Shown here in pieces: positions 9,084 to 17,003 of a stretch of DNA of 64,000 nucleotides. Source of the DNA: Roseibium porphyridii (GTDB lineage: Bacteria > Pseudomonadota > Alphaproteobacteria > Rhizobiales > Stappiaceae). Made by a program: the position numbers and the translations under genes. The stretch is from contig NZ_CP120863.1 of the NCBI RefSeq assembly GCF_026191725.2, forward strand, positions 5,684,001 to 5,748,000. The letters are read 5' to 3'. Every line of letters begins with the position of its first letter. Position 1 is the stretch's first letter. Below the pieces are notes generated by a model, which saw only the letters and a list, made by a program, of their open reading frames with translations, was not told the origin of the DNA and did no database searches.

Positions 9084-9168
9084 GTCAATACGGATCGGCC
9101 AAATCAATCCATGGTGCAATTCGATCCGGATTGGTAAGTAGGGGGATAGCGAGCTTCAGGAGACACAT

Positions 9169-9771
9169 TTGGCGCGACCAAAGACAGGCGACAAACCGCA
9201 GGAATTGCGAAAGGCAACCGTTGACGAGGTGGCGGCAATCGGCTCCACAGCCGTTTCCGTCAACAAGGTTGCCGCTCGGGCCGGTCTGAGCGTCGGGACG
9301 ATTTACAGGTATCACCGAAGCAAGGACGAGCTTCTGTTTGCGGTTTTCCTCGACGTCAAACGCGACATACATGACGCGATGATGTCGGCTGCTGCACAAC
9401 ACCAGGAAACAGCCGATCGCTTGCGGGCCATGTGGTTCGCCCTTGTCGACTATGGCTTTCGCGCACCTCGGGACTTTCAGATGGTTGAGCTGATGAGCAC
9501 CGAGACGCGAATTCAAGCCAGCGACAATGAGGAACTCAAGCGGCTCATGTCCGAAGTTCTGGCTGAAATTCAACAAGGAATCGACGATGGGACGCTTGTG
9601 AAAGCGAATGTACGGACCATCGAAACAGTCCTGGCTTCGCCGGCAATTACGCTTGCGCGCCGCGTTGCGATGGGTCGCCAGGGCATCGACAAAGAAGAAG
9701 TGGATCGAATATTTTCATTGGTCTGGCGCGGCGTTGCCCACGACCAGTCAACCTTTCAGACCCGGGCATAG
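9169..9771 (+). CDS. TetR/AcrR-family transcriptional regulator
   Basis: A 200-residue regulator with an N-terminal TetR helix-turn-helix. The recognition part 'VNKVAARAGLSVGTIYRYHRSKDELL' (about residues 31-56, in pieces) is the most conserved portion, followed by a helical ligand-binding domain. It starts with TTG at 9169, preceded by CAGGAG at about -7. It is divergent from the SDR gene and shares with it the palindrome at 9066-9083, so it probably represses both the SDR and itself. The inducer is not predictable. Confidence 0.88.
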   Translation: MARPKTGDKPQELRKATVDEVAAIGSTAVSVNKVAARAGLSVGTIYRYHRSKDELLFAVFLDVKRDIHDAMMSAAAQHQETADRLRAMWFALVDYGFRAPRDFQMVELMSTETRIQASDNEELKRLMSEVLAEIQQGIDDGTLVKANVRTIETVLASPAITLARRVAMGRQGIDKEEVDRIFSLVWRGVAHDQSTFQTRA

Positions 9772-9825
9772 CTTAGACAGCGTGCGGCCCAAAGCACATG
9801 CCAGACATCGTGGGGCAATCGACCC

Positions 9826-10314
9826 TCAGATCAATGTGCCCATCAGACCAACCAGCAGCGAGGCCATGACCACCAGGCTCAAAGGCATTCGGAGCTTCGG
9901 GTACCAGGAGGGTGCGTCACCTGACCTTGAAGCTGCAACGTCCTGGTAAAGCACAAGAGCGAAGGCTGCGACCATCACCAGCAAACCGGCAGACAAGGGC
10001 AGCAGCAACCCGGCCCAGGCTATCAGGGACGGAACGACGCTAAGCGTGAGACGCGTGACCTGATTGTCTGTCGCGCCTGTGTTGCTGATGGCGAGACCCC
10101 ACTGAATGCCTCCGAGAAACGAGAGAATGACTGCGCCGTAAAAAGCAATCGCCTGTGCGGCCCAATTCGACCAGCTTTCAGGTGCGAACACACATAGAAA
10201 CGCCAGGCCCGCAAACGGTATTGCTCCCGTTCCACCTAGCCAGCGCGCTGCCACCGGTACGGTCGCCGGATTTTCCGGATCTCCAAAACCGGTAGCGCCT
10301 TGAGCTGAGGTCAT
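9826..10314 (-). CDS. DUF3429 family membrane protein
   Basis: A 162-residue integral membrane protein with about five hydrophobic segments, including 'AIPFAGLAFLCVF', 'AIAFYGAVILSFLGGIQWGLA' and 'PLSLVVMASLLVGLMGTLI' (seen in pieces). The 'YGAVILSFLGGIQWG' stretch is the hallmark of DUF3429 proteins, whose function is not known. AGGAG lies about 11 bases before the ATG at 10314. It is immediately downstream of the DUF4174 gene on the same strand (49-base gap), so the two may be cotranscribed. Confidence 0.8.
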   Translation of the reverse strand: MTSAQGATGFGDPENPATVPVAARWLGGTGAIPFAGLAFLCVFAPESWSNWAAQAIAFYGAVILSFLGGIQWGLAISNTGATDNQVTRLTLSVVPSLIAWAGLLLPLSAGLLVMVAAFALVLYQDVAASRSGDAPSWYPKLRMPLSLVVMASLLVGLMGTLI

Positions 10315-10363
10315 CACAAAGGTTCTCCTGTTCCCTGGCGCTCTGTTTCCGAAGCGCAGTGTT

Positions 10364-10819
10364 TCAATTTTCCTGACGGCGCATTTCATCGCGGCGCATC
10401 GGCATCTGGTCGATCAGGGCAAAGACTTCGTTCGCTGACACAGGCTTGGCAGAGCGTAATTTGATACCGGTGTCCTTTCCGAAAAGCATGATTTCAAAAT
10501 GTTCGCCAGTCTTGCGCGCATAGTCCCTCAAGTCCGGACCGGAAACGTTGAGGTCAGGTCCGATCGAGGTATTCACTGCTTCGGAAACAACTTCCAACAG
10601 GATCAGGTGCCTCTCCTCAAACCCCTTTTGATACCGCGCAAATTCGCTGCGCTGCGCGATCAGGTCCGTGTCCTCAACATGCGGTGCGAAAACAACAATC
10701 AAACGGTGCTTCCAGGCCCAGGCTTCTGGAACCTCTGCAGCGCTGGTCTGAGATGGCAGAAATGCTGCGGCAATGACGGCAAAGACTGCTTGAATGCCTT
10801 TCAAACTCCTGTTCGCCAT
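10364..10819 (-). CDS. DUF4174 family exported protein
   Basis: A 151-residue protein with an N-terminal signal peptide (positively charged MANRSLK, hydrophobic core to about residue 22, likely cleavage after 'SQTSA'). The mature part has a thioredoxin-like pattern: 'AWKHRLIVVFAP' near its start and 'FEIMLFGKDTGIKLRSAKPVSANEVFALIDQMPMRRDEMR' (in pieces) at the end, which fits DUF4174. The family has no established role. The start region carries a 13-bp duplication with a 21-base period (see the repeat feature). Confidence 0.75.
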   Translation of the reverse strand: MANRSLKGIQAVFAVIAAAFLPSQTSAAEVPEAWAWKHRLIVVFAPHVEDTDLIAQRSEFARYQKGFEERHLILLEVVSEAVNTSIGPDLNVSGPDLRDYARKTGEHFEIMLFGKDTGIKLRSAKPVSANEVFALIDQMPMRRDEMRRQEN

Positions 10820-10840
10820 ATGTCAGTTCCTGTTCGCCAT
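10807..10840. repeat. 13-bp direct repeat over the DUF4174 start codon
   Basis: TCCTGTTCGCCAT occurs at 10807-10819 and again at 10828-10840, 21 bases apart. Read on the minus strand each copy is ATGGCGAACAGGA. The upstream copy encodes only Met-Ala-Asn-Arg-Asn followed by a stop, and its AGGA serves as the ribosome site for the real start. Confidence 0.7.
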
Positions 10841-11047
10841 TCTCTGCGTTCAAAAAACCTACGCATGTCACATGTGATCGGATTTCATGCCAGAATATAT
10901 GAACCATGCTGATCTCCTTGGGTTCTGCCGCCTGCCGGGTGACTGAAACCGACCGTGAACCAAGTCGAAAGAAACTGCGTACATCAGGCATCTGAAGGTG
11001 AACCTACGGCTGGCCAGCCCGTCCGCTTTTACAAGGACCTGTCAAGA

Positions 11048-11668
11048 ATGACTCGTCGTCCCAGTCTTGCTGTTCTAAAGACCAAAGCTCTGAAAACGAC
11101 TTCGGCTGCGCTTGTGTCGATCGGAACGGTTTTCGCACCATCGCCTGAAAGTCACGCGGCTTCCGGAAAGCCAGTCACCTCGGCGCATGACTTCACATTC
11201 GAAATGGCATTCGGCGACCCGCTTTCCATGAAGGAATTTGCTGGAAAGGCCGTTTTGGTTGTCAACACCGCAACCGAGTGCGGGTTCAGCGGTCAGCTTT
11301 CCGGCCTGCAAGAGCTTCACGAGCGCTACGAAGGTCAGGGACTTGTTGTGCTGGGAGTGCCATCCAACGATTTTGGCGGTCAGGAACCGCGTTCGGACGA
11401 TGAAATTGCAAGGCATTGCAAAGCTGAATATGGCGCGACTTTCACTATGACGGCCAAAACGGTTGTGAAAGGTGAGCACGCTCATCCGTTCTACCGATGG
11501 GCTGCGCAAGAGCTGGGTGTCACTGCCAGGCCATACTGGAACTTTCACAAGTACCTGATTGATCCAAACGGGCAACTGATTGCCTGGTTTGCGACGCCGA
11601 CCTCGCCAACGTCCAGAAAACTGATCTCAGAGATTGAACGTGTGCTGCCCGGTGCGGCAAGAGGCTGA
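11048..11668 (+). CDS. Glutathione peroxidase family protein, exported
   Basis: A 206-residue thiol peroxidase of the glutathione peroxidase family that reduces peroxides. The catalytic cysteine is in 'NTATECGFSGQ', and the Trp-Asn pair of the active site is in 'YWNFHKYLIDPNGQ'. The usual 'PCNQFGxQEP' is 'PSNDFGGQEP', so the second cysteine used by thioredoxin-dependent members is absent. About 40 extra N-terminal residues end in 'SPESHAAS' after a hydrophobic core, which looks like a signal peptide and suggests a periplasmic enzyme. The ATG at 11048 follows AAGGA; earlier in-frame starts are less supported. Confidence 0.85.
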   Translation: MTRRPSLAVLKTKALKTTSAALVSIGTVFAPSPESHAASGKPVTSAHDFTFEMAFGDPLSMKEFAGKAVLVVNTATECGFSGQLSGLQELHERYEGQGLVVLGVPSNDFGGQEPRSDDEIARHCKAEYGATFTMTAKTVVKGEHAHPFYRWAAQELGVTARPYWNFHKYLIDPNGQLIAWFATPTSPTSRKLISEIERVLPGAARG

Positions 11669-11770
11669 AACAGGCACACTCAGCCCTTCGGATTGCGCCA
11701 CATCAACGCCGCCTCACTGACCCGCGCCTAGGTTTCTCCACCAGGAAGTCCAAACTTCAGGAGAAACGAG

Positions 11771-12121
11771 ATGGCCGTATCCGATTGGGAAGCTTTCGTC
11801 ACACAAACGGATGAGCGCATGGCGGCAGTTCGCAAAGGCGTGCCGGACGTCGCTAAAGGATTTGGTGCACTCGCCAAGGCCGCCACGGCACCCGGTGCTC
11901 TCGACGCAAAGACAAAGGAGCTTATTGCGCTGGCCATCGGCATCACTGCGCGATGCGACGGCTGCCTGGCATATCACGCCCGTGCGGCGGCTCGTCTTGG
12001 CGCAACCCGGGACGAGATCCTCGAGGTGATCGGCGTGTCCGTCTATATGGGTGGTGGCCCCTCAATGATTTATGGGGCTGAAGCGCTGGCCGCATTTGAC
12101 GGCCTTGGCGAAGGCAGCTGA
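11771..12121 (+). CDS. Carboxymuconolactone decarboxylase/AhpD-like protein
   Basis: A 116-residue all-helical protein of the carboxymuconolactone decarboxylase family. The CxxC-containing 'ARCDGCLAYHARAA' near residue 60, followed by 'GATRDEILEVIGVSVYMGGGPSM' (in pieces), is the AhpD-type alkylhydroperoxidase signature, so peroxide reduction is more likely than decarboxylation. The ATG follows AGGAGAAACGAG. It lies about 100 bases behind the glutathione peroxidase gene on the same strand, which fits a peroxide-defence pairing. Confidence 0.87.
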   Translation: MAVSDWEAFVTQTDERMAAVRKGVPDVAKGFGALAKAATAPGALDAKTKELIALAIGITARCDGCLAYHARAAARLGATRDEILEVIGVSVYMGGGPSMIYGAEALAAFDGLGEGS

Positions 12122-12204
12122 AGGCCTTGTTTGCACGACGGCTTGGGAGGCGTTCGTGACTGTGCACCTCCCTTGTCTGAAGCGGCTGCCAAAGAGCATT
12201 GGCC

Positions 12205-12519
12205 TCATTCACTCAGGATCGGCTCAAAGCCTTCAAACTGGGGATGGCCGACATATAGGCCCTTGTTGTTACCGGCGTTTTTGTGGGCTGCACGAAAATG
12301 CTCCGATTTCGTCCAGTTGACAAAATCCTCGCGGCTGTTCCAGACCGTGTGGGTCGCGTAAAGCGTCGTGCCATTTTCTTCGTCTTCAGGCCCCTTCAAC
12401 AAATGGAATTTCTGAAATCCGGGGACGTCATTCAGCCTGGAATCCCGCTCACGCCAGACCGTTTCAAAAGCATCTTCCTGACCGTTCTTGATAGCGAAAC
12501 GGTTCATGGCGATGAACAT
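12205..12519 (-). CDS. IsdG/ABM-type heme-degrading monooxygenase-like protein
   Basis: A 104-residue dimeric ferredoxin-like-fold protein of the antibiotic biosynthesis monooxygenase (ABM) group. 'MFIAMNRFAIKNGQEDAFETVWRER' (in pieces), 'FHLLKGPEDEENGTTLYATHTVWNSREDFVNWTKSEHFRAAH' (in pieces) and a C-terminal strand match the IsdG/HmoA heme-degrading subgroup, in which an Asn, a Trp and a His are used. The ATG follows GGAGAG. It is downstream of the TolB-like gene with an 87-base gap. An iron or heme role is suggested by family only; no iron box was identified. Confidence 0.8.
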   Translation of the reverse strand: MFIAMNRFAIKNGQEDAFETVWRERDSRLNDVPGFQKFHLLKGPEDEENGTTLYATHTVWNSREDFVNWTKSEHFRAAHKNAGNNKGLYVGHPQFEGFEPILSE

Positions 12520-12606
12520 ATTATCTCTCCGGGTTCGATTTCGGTGATGCTGCTCGAATAGTAAATATGACTATGAAATTCAAGTTACCTGAGCACGCGT
12601 TGACCC

Positions 12607-13437
12607 TCAAGGTTCATACCTGACATAGGCGAACCGGCGGCTGTCCGGCGCCCAGGAGGGAACATTCAACGTGCCCTGACCGCCAAAAAGGCTGAGCAGT
12701 GCATTGGGTTTTCCGCCCTCCGCCGGTAAAAGACGCAATTCCACATCCTTGTTGGCAGGATGGCCTGACGTACCTGCCTGATAGGCAAGATAGACGATAT
12801 GTCGGCCATCAGGTGAAGGGTGCGGAAACCAGTTGACACGTTCATCCGCAGTTATGCGTTGAAGATCCGATCCGTCCGGCCGCATTCGCCAAAGCTGAAC
12901 ATCGCCGTCCTTTTCGCCATTGAACCAGATCCAGTTGCCGTCCGGCGAATAATCCGGACCATCGCAATGGTCGAAGTCTGTTGTCAGCTGCGTTTCTGCA
13001 CCGCCCGTGACAGAGCAAGTAAATACCTGGAACGAACCGCGCGTCTCTTCGCGTTTGCCGACATAAGCCAGCGTCTGGCCGTCTGGAGCCCATCCATGCC
13101 AATAAGATGGCGTTTTTGATGTCACACGCACCGGCACGCCGCCATCGACCGGAAGCGTATAGATGCAGCTTTCCGGTGTTCGGGACGCATCACTGATGAC
13201 GAGCCACCGTCCGTCCGGCGACAAACCGTGATCGTTGTTAAGTGCCGTTGCAAAACCGGTGTCAATTTCAATCAGGGAAGGTGCGGCAATTGGCAGTCGG
13301 AAGAGACGGCCGTTACCATTTACCACCAGGGTATCACCATCGGGCGTCCAGTTTGGTGCTTCCAGGTGGCGCTCTGTCTCATAAATGATGGTTTCCCTGC
13401 CGGTTGCGATATCAAGCGTTGCAACAATGCTTTTCAA
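12607..13437 (-). CDS. TolB-like PD40 beta-propeller protein (cytosolic)
   Basis: A 276-residue protein made of six or seven beta-propeller blades, each with a PDG-type turn: 'NWTPDGDTLVV', 'GLSPDGRWLVI', 'GWAPDGQTLAYV', 'DYSPDGNWIWF', 'HPSPDGRHIVYL' and 'SWAPDSRRFAYV'. It resembles TolB propellers but has no signal peptide and no TolB N-terminal domain, so it should stay in the cytosol. It starts with TTG at 13437 after CGGGAG. It is 16 bases behind the ATP-grasp ligase gene and probably the last gene of the PspA operon, which suggests a scaffold or sensor role in that system. Confidence 0.8.
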   Translation of the reverse strand: MKSIVATLDIATGRETIIYETERHLEAPNWTPDGDTLVVNGNGRLFRLPIAAPSLIEIDTGFATALNNDHGLSPDGRWLVISDASRTPESCIYTLPVDGGVPVRVTSKTPSYWHGWAPDGQTLAYVGKREETRGSFQVFTCSVTGGAETQLTTDFDHCDGPDYSPDGNWIWFNGEKDGDVQLWRMRPDGSDLQRITADERVNWFPHPSPDGRHIVYLAYQAGTSGHPANKDVELRLLPAEGGKPNALLSLFGGQGTLNVPSWAPDSRRFAYVRYEP

Positions 13438-13453
13438 GGTCCGCTCCCGCGCG

Positions 13454-14620
13454 TCAGTTTTCCTGGATCACATGAGGCACAAAGCGTGAAAGATCCTGTG
13501 TGATCGGATGACGGTCTTCACGGATACAGATGCCGGAAGCCTGACCACCAATGATCCAGGAACCGATCATCGCGTAGTCGTCTCCGAATTTCGGGGGCTC
13601 CGTATAGGCCTGCAGAATATGCCCCTCAGCACCATAGCTTCCCGGTGTCGTCAACTCCTCATTGCCGATCCCGCGCAAGGTTATGTTGGCGCCTTCTCGG
13701 CTGAAAAAGGGCTTGCGAACATGCGCACCCGCGAGAAACGCCTCGTCGGCTTCCCCTTCGAAGAAAGAGGGCAGTAAATTTGGATGCTCCGGAAACATTT
13801 CCCAAAGCAGCGGCAGAATTGCCTTGTTTGAGAGTATCGCCTTCCACGGAGGCTCTATCAGCTGCACCGGAGCGCCGGGCAGATACGGTCCATAATCCTC
13901 CCGGAACATGTCTTCGTAGGGATACAACTTGAACAGCGCATCGATGACAAATGCATCGCCGTCTGCAAACCGGCCCTGCTCGTCAACGCCGATGTCCTCA
14001 ACCGCGACAAAATGCGGGATTAGTCCCGCCTGCTTTGAACAGTCTTCCAGGTAGCGAACTGTCGCACGGTCTTCGTCATGATCCTTCGAGGATGCAAAAT
14101 GAATGTGGAAACCCGGAGCAAACATGGCCGCGAACCGTTCAATCAAGCGGTCCTGCACCGAATTGAACTGATCAGTGTCTTCCGGCAGCACACCGGCCTT
14201 GATCTGTTCTTCCAGCCACATCCATTGGAAGAAGCCGGTCTCGTAAAGAGCCGTAGGTGTGTCGGCATTGAATTCCAGCAGTTTTGCTGGCCCTGTGCCA
14301 TTGTAGAAGAAGTCGAAACGACCGTAGAGCGAAGGCGTTTCGGCTTCCCAGGATTGCCGGATCCAGGACCGGTAATCCTGCGGTATTGCGATCTTCTGTA
14401 AAAGCGCGTCGTCCCGAACGATCCGATCCACAAGCTCCAGGCACATGCCATATAGTTCTTGCGATGGATCCTCGATATCGTCCTCGATCTCCTTGAGAGA
14501 GAACGAATAGGCCCTGCTTTCGTCCCAGTACGGCGCGCCATACATGGTGTGAAAGCCGAAGCCGAGCTTCTCAGCCTCTTCTTTCCAGCCGGGTCTTCCG
14601 GGAAGCTCTAACCGTTTCAT
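13454..14620 (-). CDS. Glutathionylspermidine-synthase-type ATP-grasp ligase (YjfC-like)
   Basis: A 388-residue ATP-grasp amide ligase of the glutathionylspermidine synthase preATP-grasp family, without the amidase half of E. coli Gss. Recognisable parts are 'FFYNGTGPAKLLEFNADTPTALYETG' (in pieces), 'KAILSNKAILPLLWEMFPEHPNLLPSFF' (in pieces), 'RKPFFSREGANITL' and the C-terminal 'GSWIIGGQASGICIRED'. Homologues such as E. coli YjfC are paired with PspA and DUF350 genes. The acceptor is unknown; modification of a peptide or amine at the membrane has been proposed for the family. The gene is 13 bases after pspA. The ATG at 14620 was preferred over an upstream in-frame start inside pspA. Confidence 0.87.
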   Translation of the reverse strand: MKRLELPGRPGWKEEAEKLGFGFHTMYGAPYWDESRAYSFSLKEIEDDIEDPSQELYGMCLELVDRIVRDDALLQKIAIPQDYRSWIRQSWEAETPSLYGRFDFFYNGTGPAKLLEFNADTPTALYETGFFQWMWLEEQIKAGVLPEDTDQFNSVQDRLIERFAAMFAPGFHIHFASSKDHDEDRATVRYLEDCSKQAGLIPHFVAVEDIGVDEQGRFADGDAFVIDALFKLYPYEDMFREDYGPYLPGAPVQLIEPPWKAILSNKAILPLLWEMFPEHPNLLPSFFEGEADEAFLAGAHVRKPFFSREGANITLRGIGNEELTTPGSYGAEGHILQAYTEPPKFGDDYAMIGSWIIGGQASGICIREDRHPITQDLSRFVPHVIQEN

Positions 14621-14633
14621 TGCAGAGGGCGGA

Positions 14634-15305
14634 TCAGAGTTTTTCCAACAGCGCCTGAACATCATTGCGCTGGGGGTTTTCCAGAGCCTTGATCTTTGCT
14701 TCCAGATCAGCGCCGCTTTCAAGTCGGGCTTCCTCGTCAGCTGCTTCCAAGATGGCCTGCTGCTCGGCCTGGCGTTGCTCAAGCCTGGAAAGGCTGTCGA
14801 CGGCACTCGCCAGTTTTCCATCCGAGGCAGTGGTGTTGGTGGACGCAGCTTTCTGCGCCTTGATCAAGGCTTCGTTTGCCTTGGCGCTTTCCATCTTGCG
14901 CTGAAGCGTTTCGATCTTGTTTTCCGACTGGCGGATGGTGCTGTCCATGCGCTCTTCGGTGGACTTGTACTGATCGAAGAGGGCCTGATCGGCCTCGGCC
15001 TTGTCTCGCAATTTCAGAATGCTTTCGATGATCTGAACCGCCAATGGCTCGTCACCCTGCGCCTTCGCGGTGCGTGCAGCCTCGGTGCGACGCTCAATCT
15101 CGCTCATCAATTCAGCGACCGATTTTTCCTTCAGTTTGCGGTTGGCCACCATGCGGGCCTTTTCGTCCTTGGCCGCAGATATCGCCTGCCTCGCCTCGCG
15201 AACTTCCTGCTCCAGGATTGTCATCAGGTTCGCATCTTGAATGGATTCGGCCGCGTCATTGGCATGGCCCTTGAACGCTGTGATCAATTTGCCCCAAACA
15301 CTCAT
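14634..15305 (-). CDS. PspA/IM30 family envelope-stress protein
   Basis: A 223-residue PspA/IM30 protein (E. coli YjfJ type), an ESCRT-III-like membrane-binding protein that oligomerises on damaged membranes. It starts 'MSVWGKLITAFKGHANDAAESI' (in pieces), an amphipathic helix as in PspA. It then continues as a long coiled coil, visible as Glu/Lys/Ala/Gln-rich heptads from about residue 30 to 150. The C-terminal helix region ends 'NDVQALLEKL'. It lies between the DUF2170 gene (31-base gap) and the ATP-grasp ligase gene (13-base gap), so the three are an operon. No PspF-type sigma-54 regulator is nearby. Confidence 0.92.
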   Translation of the reverse strand: MSVWGKLITAFKGHANDAAESIQDANLMTILEQEVREARQAISAAKDEKARMVANRKLKEKSVAELMSEIERRTEAARTAKAQGDEPLAVQIIESILKLRDKAEADQALFDQYKSTEERMDSTIRQSENKIETLQRKMESAKANEALIKAQKAASTNTTASDGKLASAVDSLSRLEQRQAEQQAILEAADEEARLESGADLEAKIKALENPQRNDVQALLEKL

Positions 15306-15336
15306 GTTCCAGATTTCCTTGCTTGATGAAACGGCT

Positions 15337-15783
15337 TTAAATTGCAGCGCTGACCTTGGGGCCAACGTCGGCGGCGAGTTCAAGCGCACTGTTGGAAATA
15401 GTGCGCAGCTCCGTTTCGACGGAATCCAGTGTCGAACGTACCGACATTGCGCCAAACAGTTCGTAATACTCGCGACCGTCGATCATATCGATGGAGAGCG
15501 CACATAGCGGCAGAAGCTTCTTGTGGTTGCGCAGCATCATTGCCTCGAACGCGCCCGGATTGTCCTGTGCGTCGCGCGGCCAAAGCACAGTCGACGTCAG
15601 GATCTGGGTCTCACCAAGAGCCATGAAAAGCGTGATTTCGCCTGCGGAGCGGAGTTGAACCTCAAGAACATCCGATTGTGCTTCGTTGATCTTGCAGCTG
15701 ATCTCACCTTCTGCGAATGACTCCGACGCTTCGAGCGCGTCCTTGAGTTCCTGCAATGTCCAGGGGGTCTGCCGTGCGTTCAT
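15337..15783 (-). CDS. YjfI-like protein (DUF2170)
   Basis: A 148-residue soluble protein of the DUF2170/YjfI family. It combines an N-terminal 'WTLQELKDALEAS' helix with strands such as 'VLEVQLRSAGEITLFMALGETQILTSTVLWP' (in pieces) and a C-terminal 'FGAMSVRSTLDSVETELRTIS' region. Family members always accompany a YjfJ/PspA gene and are small alpha/beta proteins of unknown function, possibly chaperone- or adaptor-like. The ATG at 15783 follows GGAGG; a longer in-frame start at 15831 has none. It is the first gene of the left arm and is divergent from the K+ channel gene. Confidence 0.85.
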   Translation of the reverse strand: MNARQTPWTLQELKDALEASESFAEGEISCKINEAQSDVLEVQLRSAGEITLFMALGETQILTSTVLWPRDAQDNPGAFEAMMLRNHKKLLPLCALSIDMIDGREYYELFGAMSVRSTLDSVETELRTISNSALELAADVGPKVSAAI

Positions 15784-15947
15784 CCAATCGCCTCCAGATT
15801 TTTCGCCGGGTCCACTCCCAGCATCGAACAAGTAGAAGTGAAACCAGACCGTTTCAAGCGGTTTTTGTCATCGGCCTGCGCGTTTGACAACCAGCGTCCC
15901 TCTCGTCACATTATGGGCCGAACACAAGCGGGGGCCATTAGCGCGCT

Positions 15948-17003
15948 GTGCCACTACTGCAACTCGTCATATCACGACTTTATCAGCACATACTGGAGCT
16001 CAAGCTCTGGCTGCTGTCGACATTAATTTGCGGATATCTGCTGATCTCCTGGCTCCTGTTTTTTCTTGCGGGCGAAGCGGGACTGACCAGCAACCCGCTG
16101 ACTTTTATCTATTTCGCCGCCACGACCGCTTCAACAGTCGGGTATGGCGACCTTTCACCGGAGACCGAGGCCGGGCGCATGGTTGCCGCCTTCTGGTTTT
16201 TTCCGGGGGCCCTTTTGATATTCTCTGCAGTTCTCGGCCGGCTGACAGGCATGCTTGTGGAAGGAGTGAGACGTATGGCTGACGGAAACGGTAACTACGA
16301 ACGTATTCAGAACGCCACGGTCATCGTTGGATATCACCGGGACAAGACCCCCCTCATGGTTGAGAACCTGGTCGCGGGTCAGGACGGTGACGAAAAGATC
16401 ATCATTCTTGCAAGCGAAAAGAACGTCGAAGTGCCGGAGGGTGTCCGCTTTGTCAGGGCTGAACGACTGGACGCACTGCAATCACTGCGCCGCGCTGCCA
16501 TTGCCGGTTCGCAGAAAGTGCTCGTCTATGCGGCAACGGATGCGGAAACCTTCAACACCTGTCTGGCGATTCGAGAGCTGAATGAAGTTGTTCATATCGC
16601 GGCTTATTTCGAAGACAGAGACACTGCAAAACGGGCGGGAAAACTGGCCAATATCGAACCGGTGGTCTCCAATGCCTGCGAAGCACTGGTGCGTGCCGCG
16701 CAAGACCCGGGGGCCGGTGAAATTCTGATGGCTCTTTCCACAGCTGGCCTCGGCGCAACGATTTATTCAGCCGTTGTCGAGGCAGACAACCCGACGGCGA
16801 CCGGTATTCTGGAAAAGGCGCTCGCAGGATCAGAAGGAACGTTGATTGCCGTCTCTCAGCCTGAGGACAAAAGCTTTGTCTTCCGGCCCTTCCCGGACAG
16901 TTTGAAGTCCGGCGGATCGGTCTATTACCTTGCCAACAAACGGCTCAGTGCGAGTGAGATCACCTCGGGGCTGGAGGGAGCCGATGTTCGGATCACTGTT
17001 TAA
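15948..17003 (+). CDS. Two-TM potassium channel protein with degenerate RCK domain
   Basis: A 351-residue ion channel. TM1 is 'LWLLSTLICGYLLISWLLFFL' (in pieces, about residues 20-40), the pore helix leads to the K+ selectivity filter TVGYGD near residue 65, and TM2 is 'MVAAFWFFPGALLIFSAVLG'. From about residue 110 a TrkA-N/RCK-like Rossmann domain begins 'ATVIVGYHRDKTPLMV'. It lacks the GxGxxG dinucleotide motif, so the ligand is probably not NAD. It starts with GTG at 15948 and overlaps the DUF2491 gene by 20 bases. Placement in a PspA locus suggests it helps manage ion flux during membrane stress. Confidence 0.9.
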   Translation: MPLLQLVISRLYQHILELKLWLLSTLICGYLLISWLLFFLAGEAGLTSNPLTFIYFAATTASTVGYGDLSPETEAGRMVAAFWFFPGALLIFSAVLGRLTGMLVEGVRRMADGNGNYERIQNATVIVGYHRDKTPLMVENLVAGQDGDEKIIILASEKNVEVPEGVRFVRAERLDALQSLRRAAIAGSQKVLVYAATDAETFNTCLAIRELNEVVHIAAYFEDRDTAKRAGKLANIEPVVSNACEALVRAAQDPGAGEILMALSTAGLGATIYSAVVEADNPTATGILEKALAGSEGTLIAVSQPEDKSFVFRPFPDSLKSGGSVYYLANKRLSASEITSGLEGADVRITV

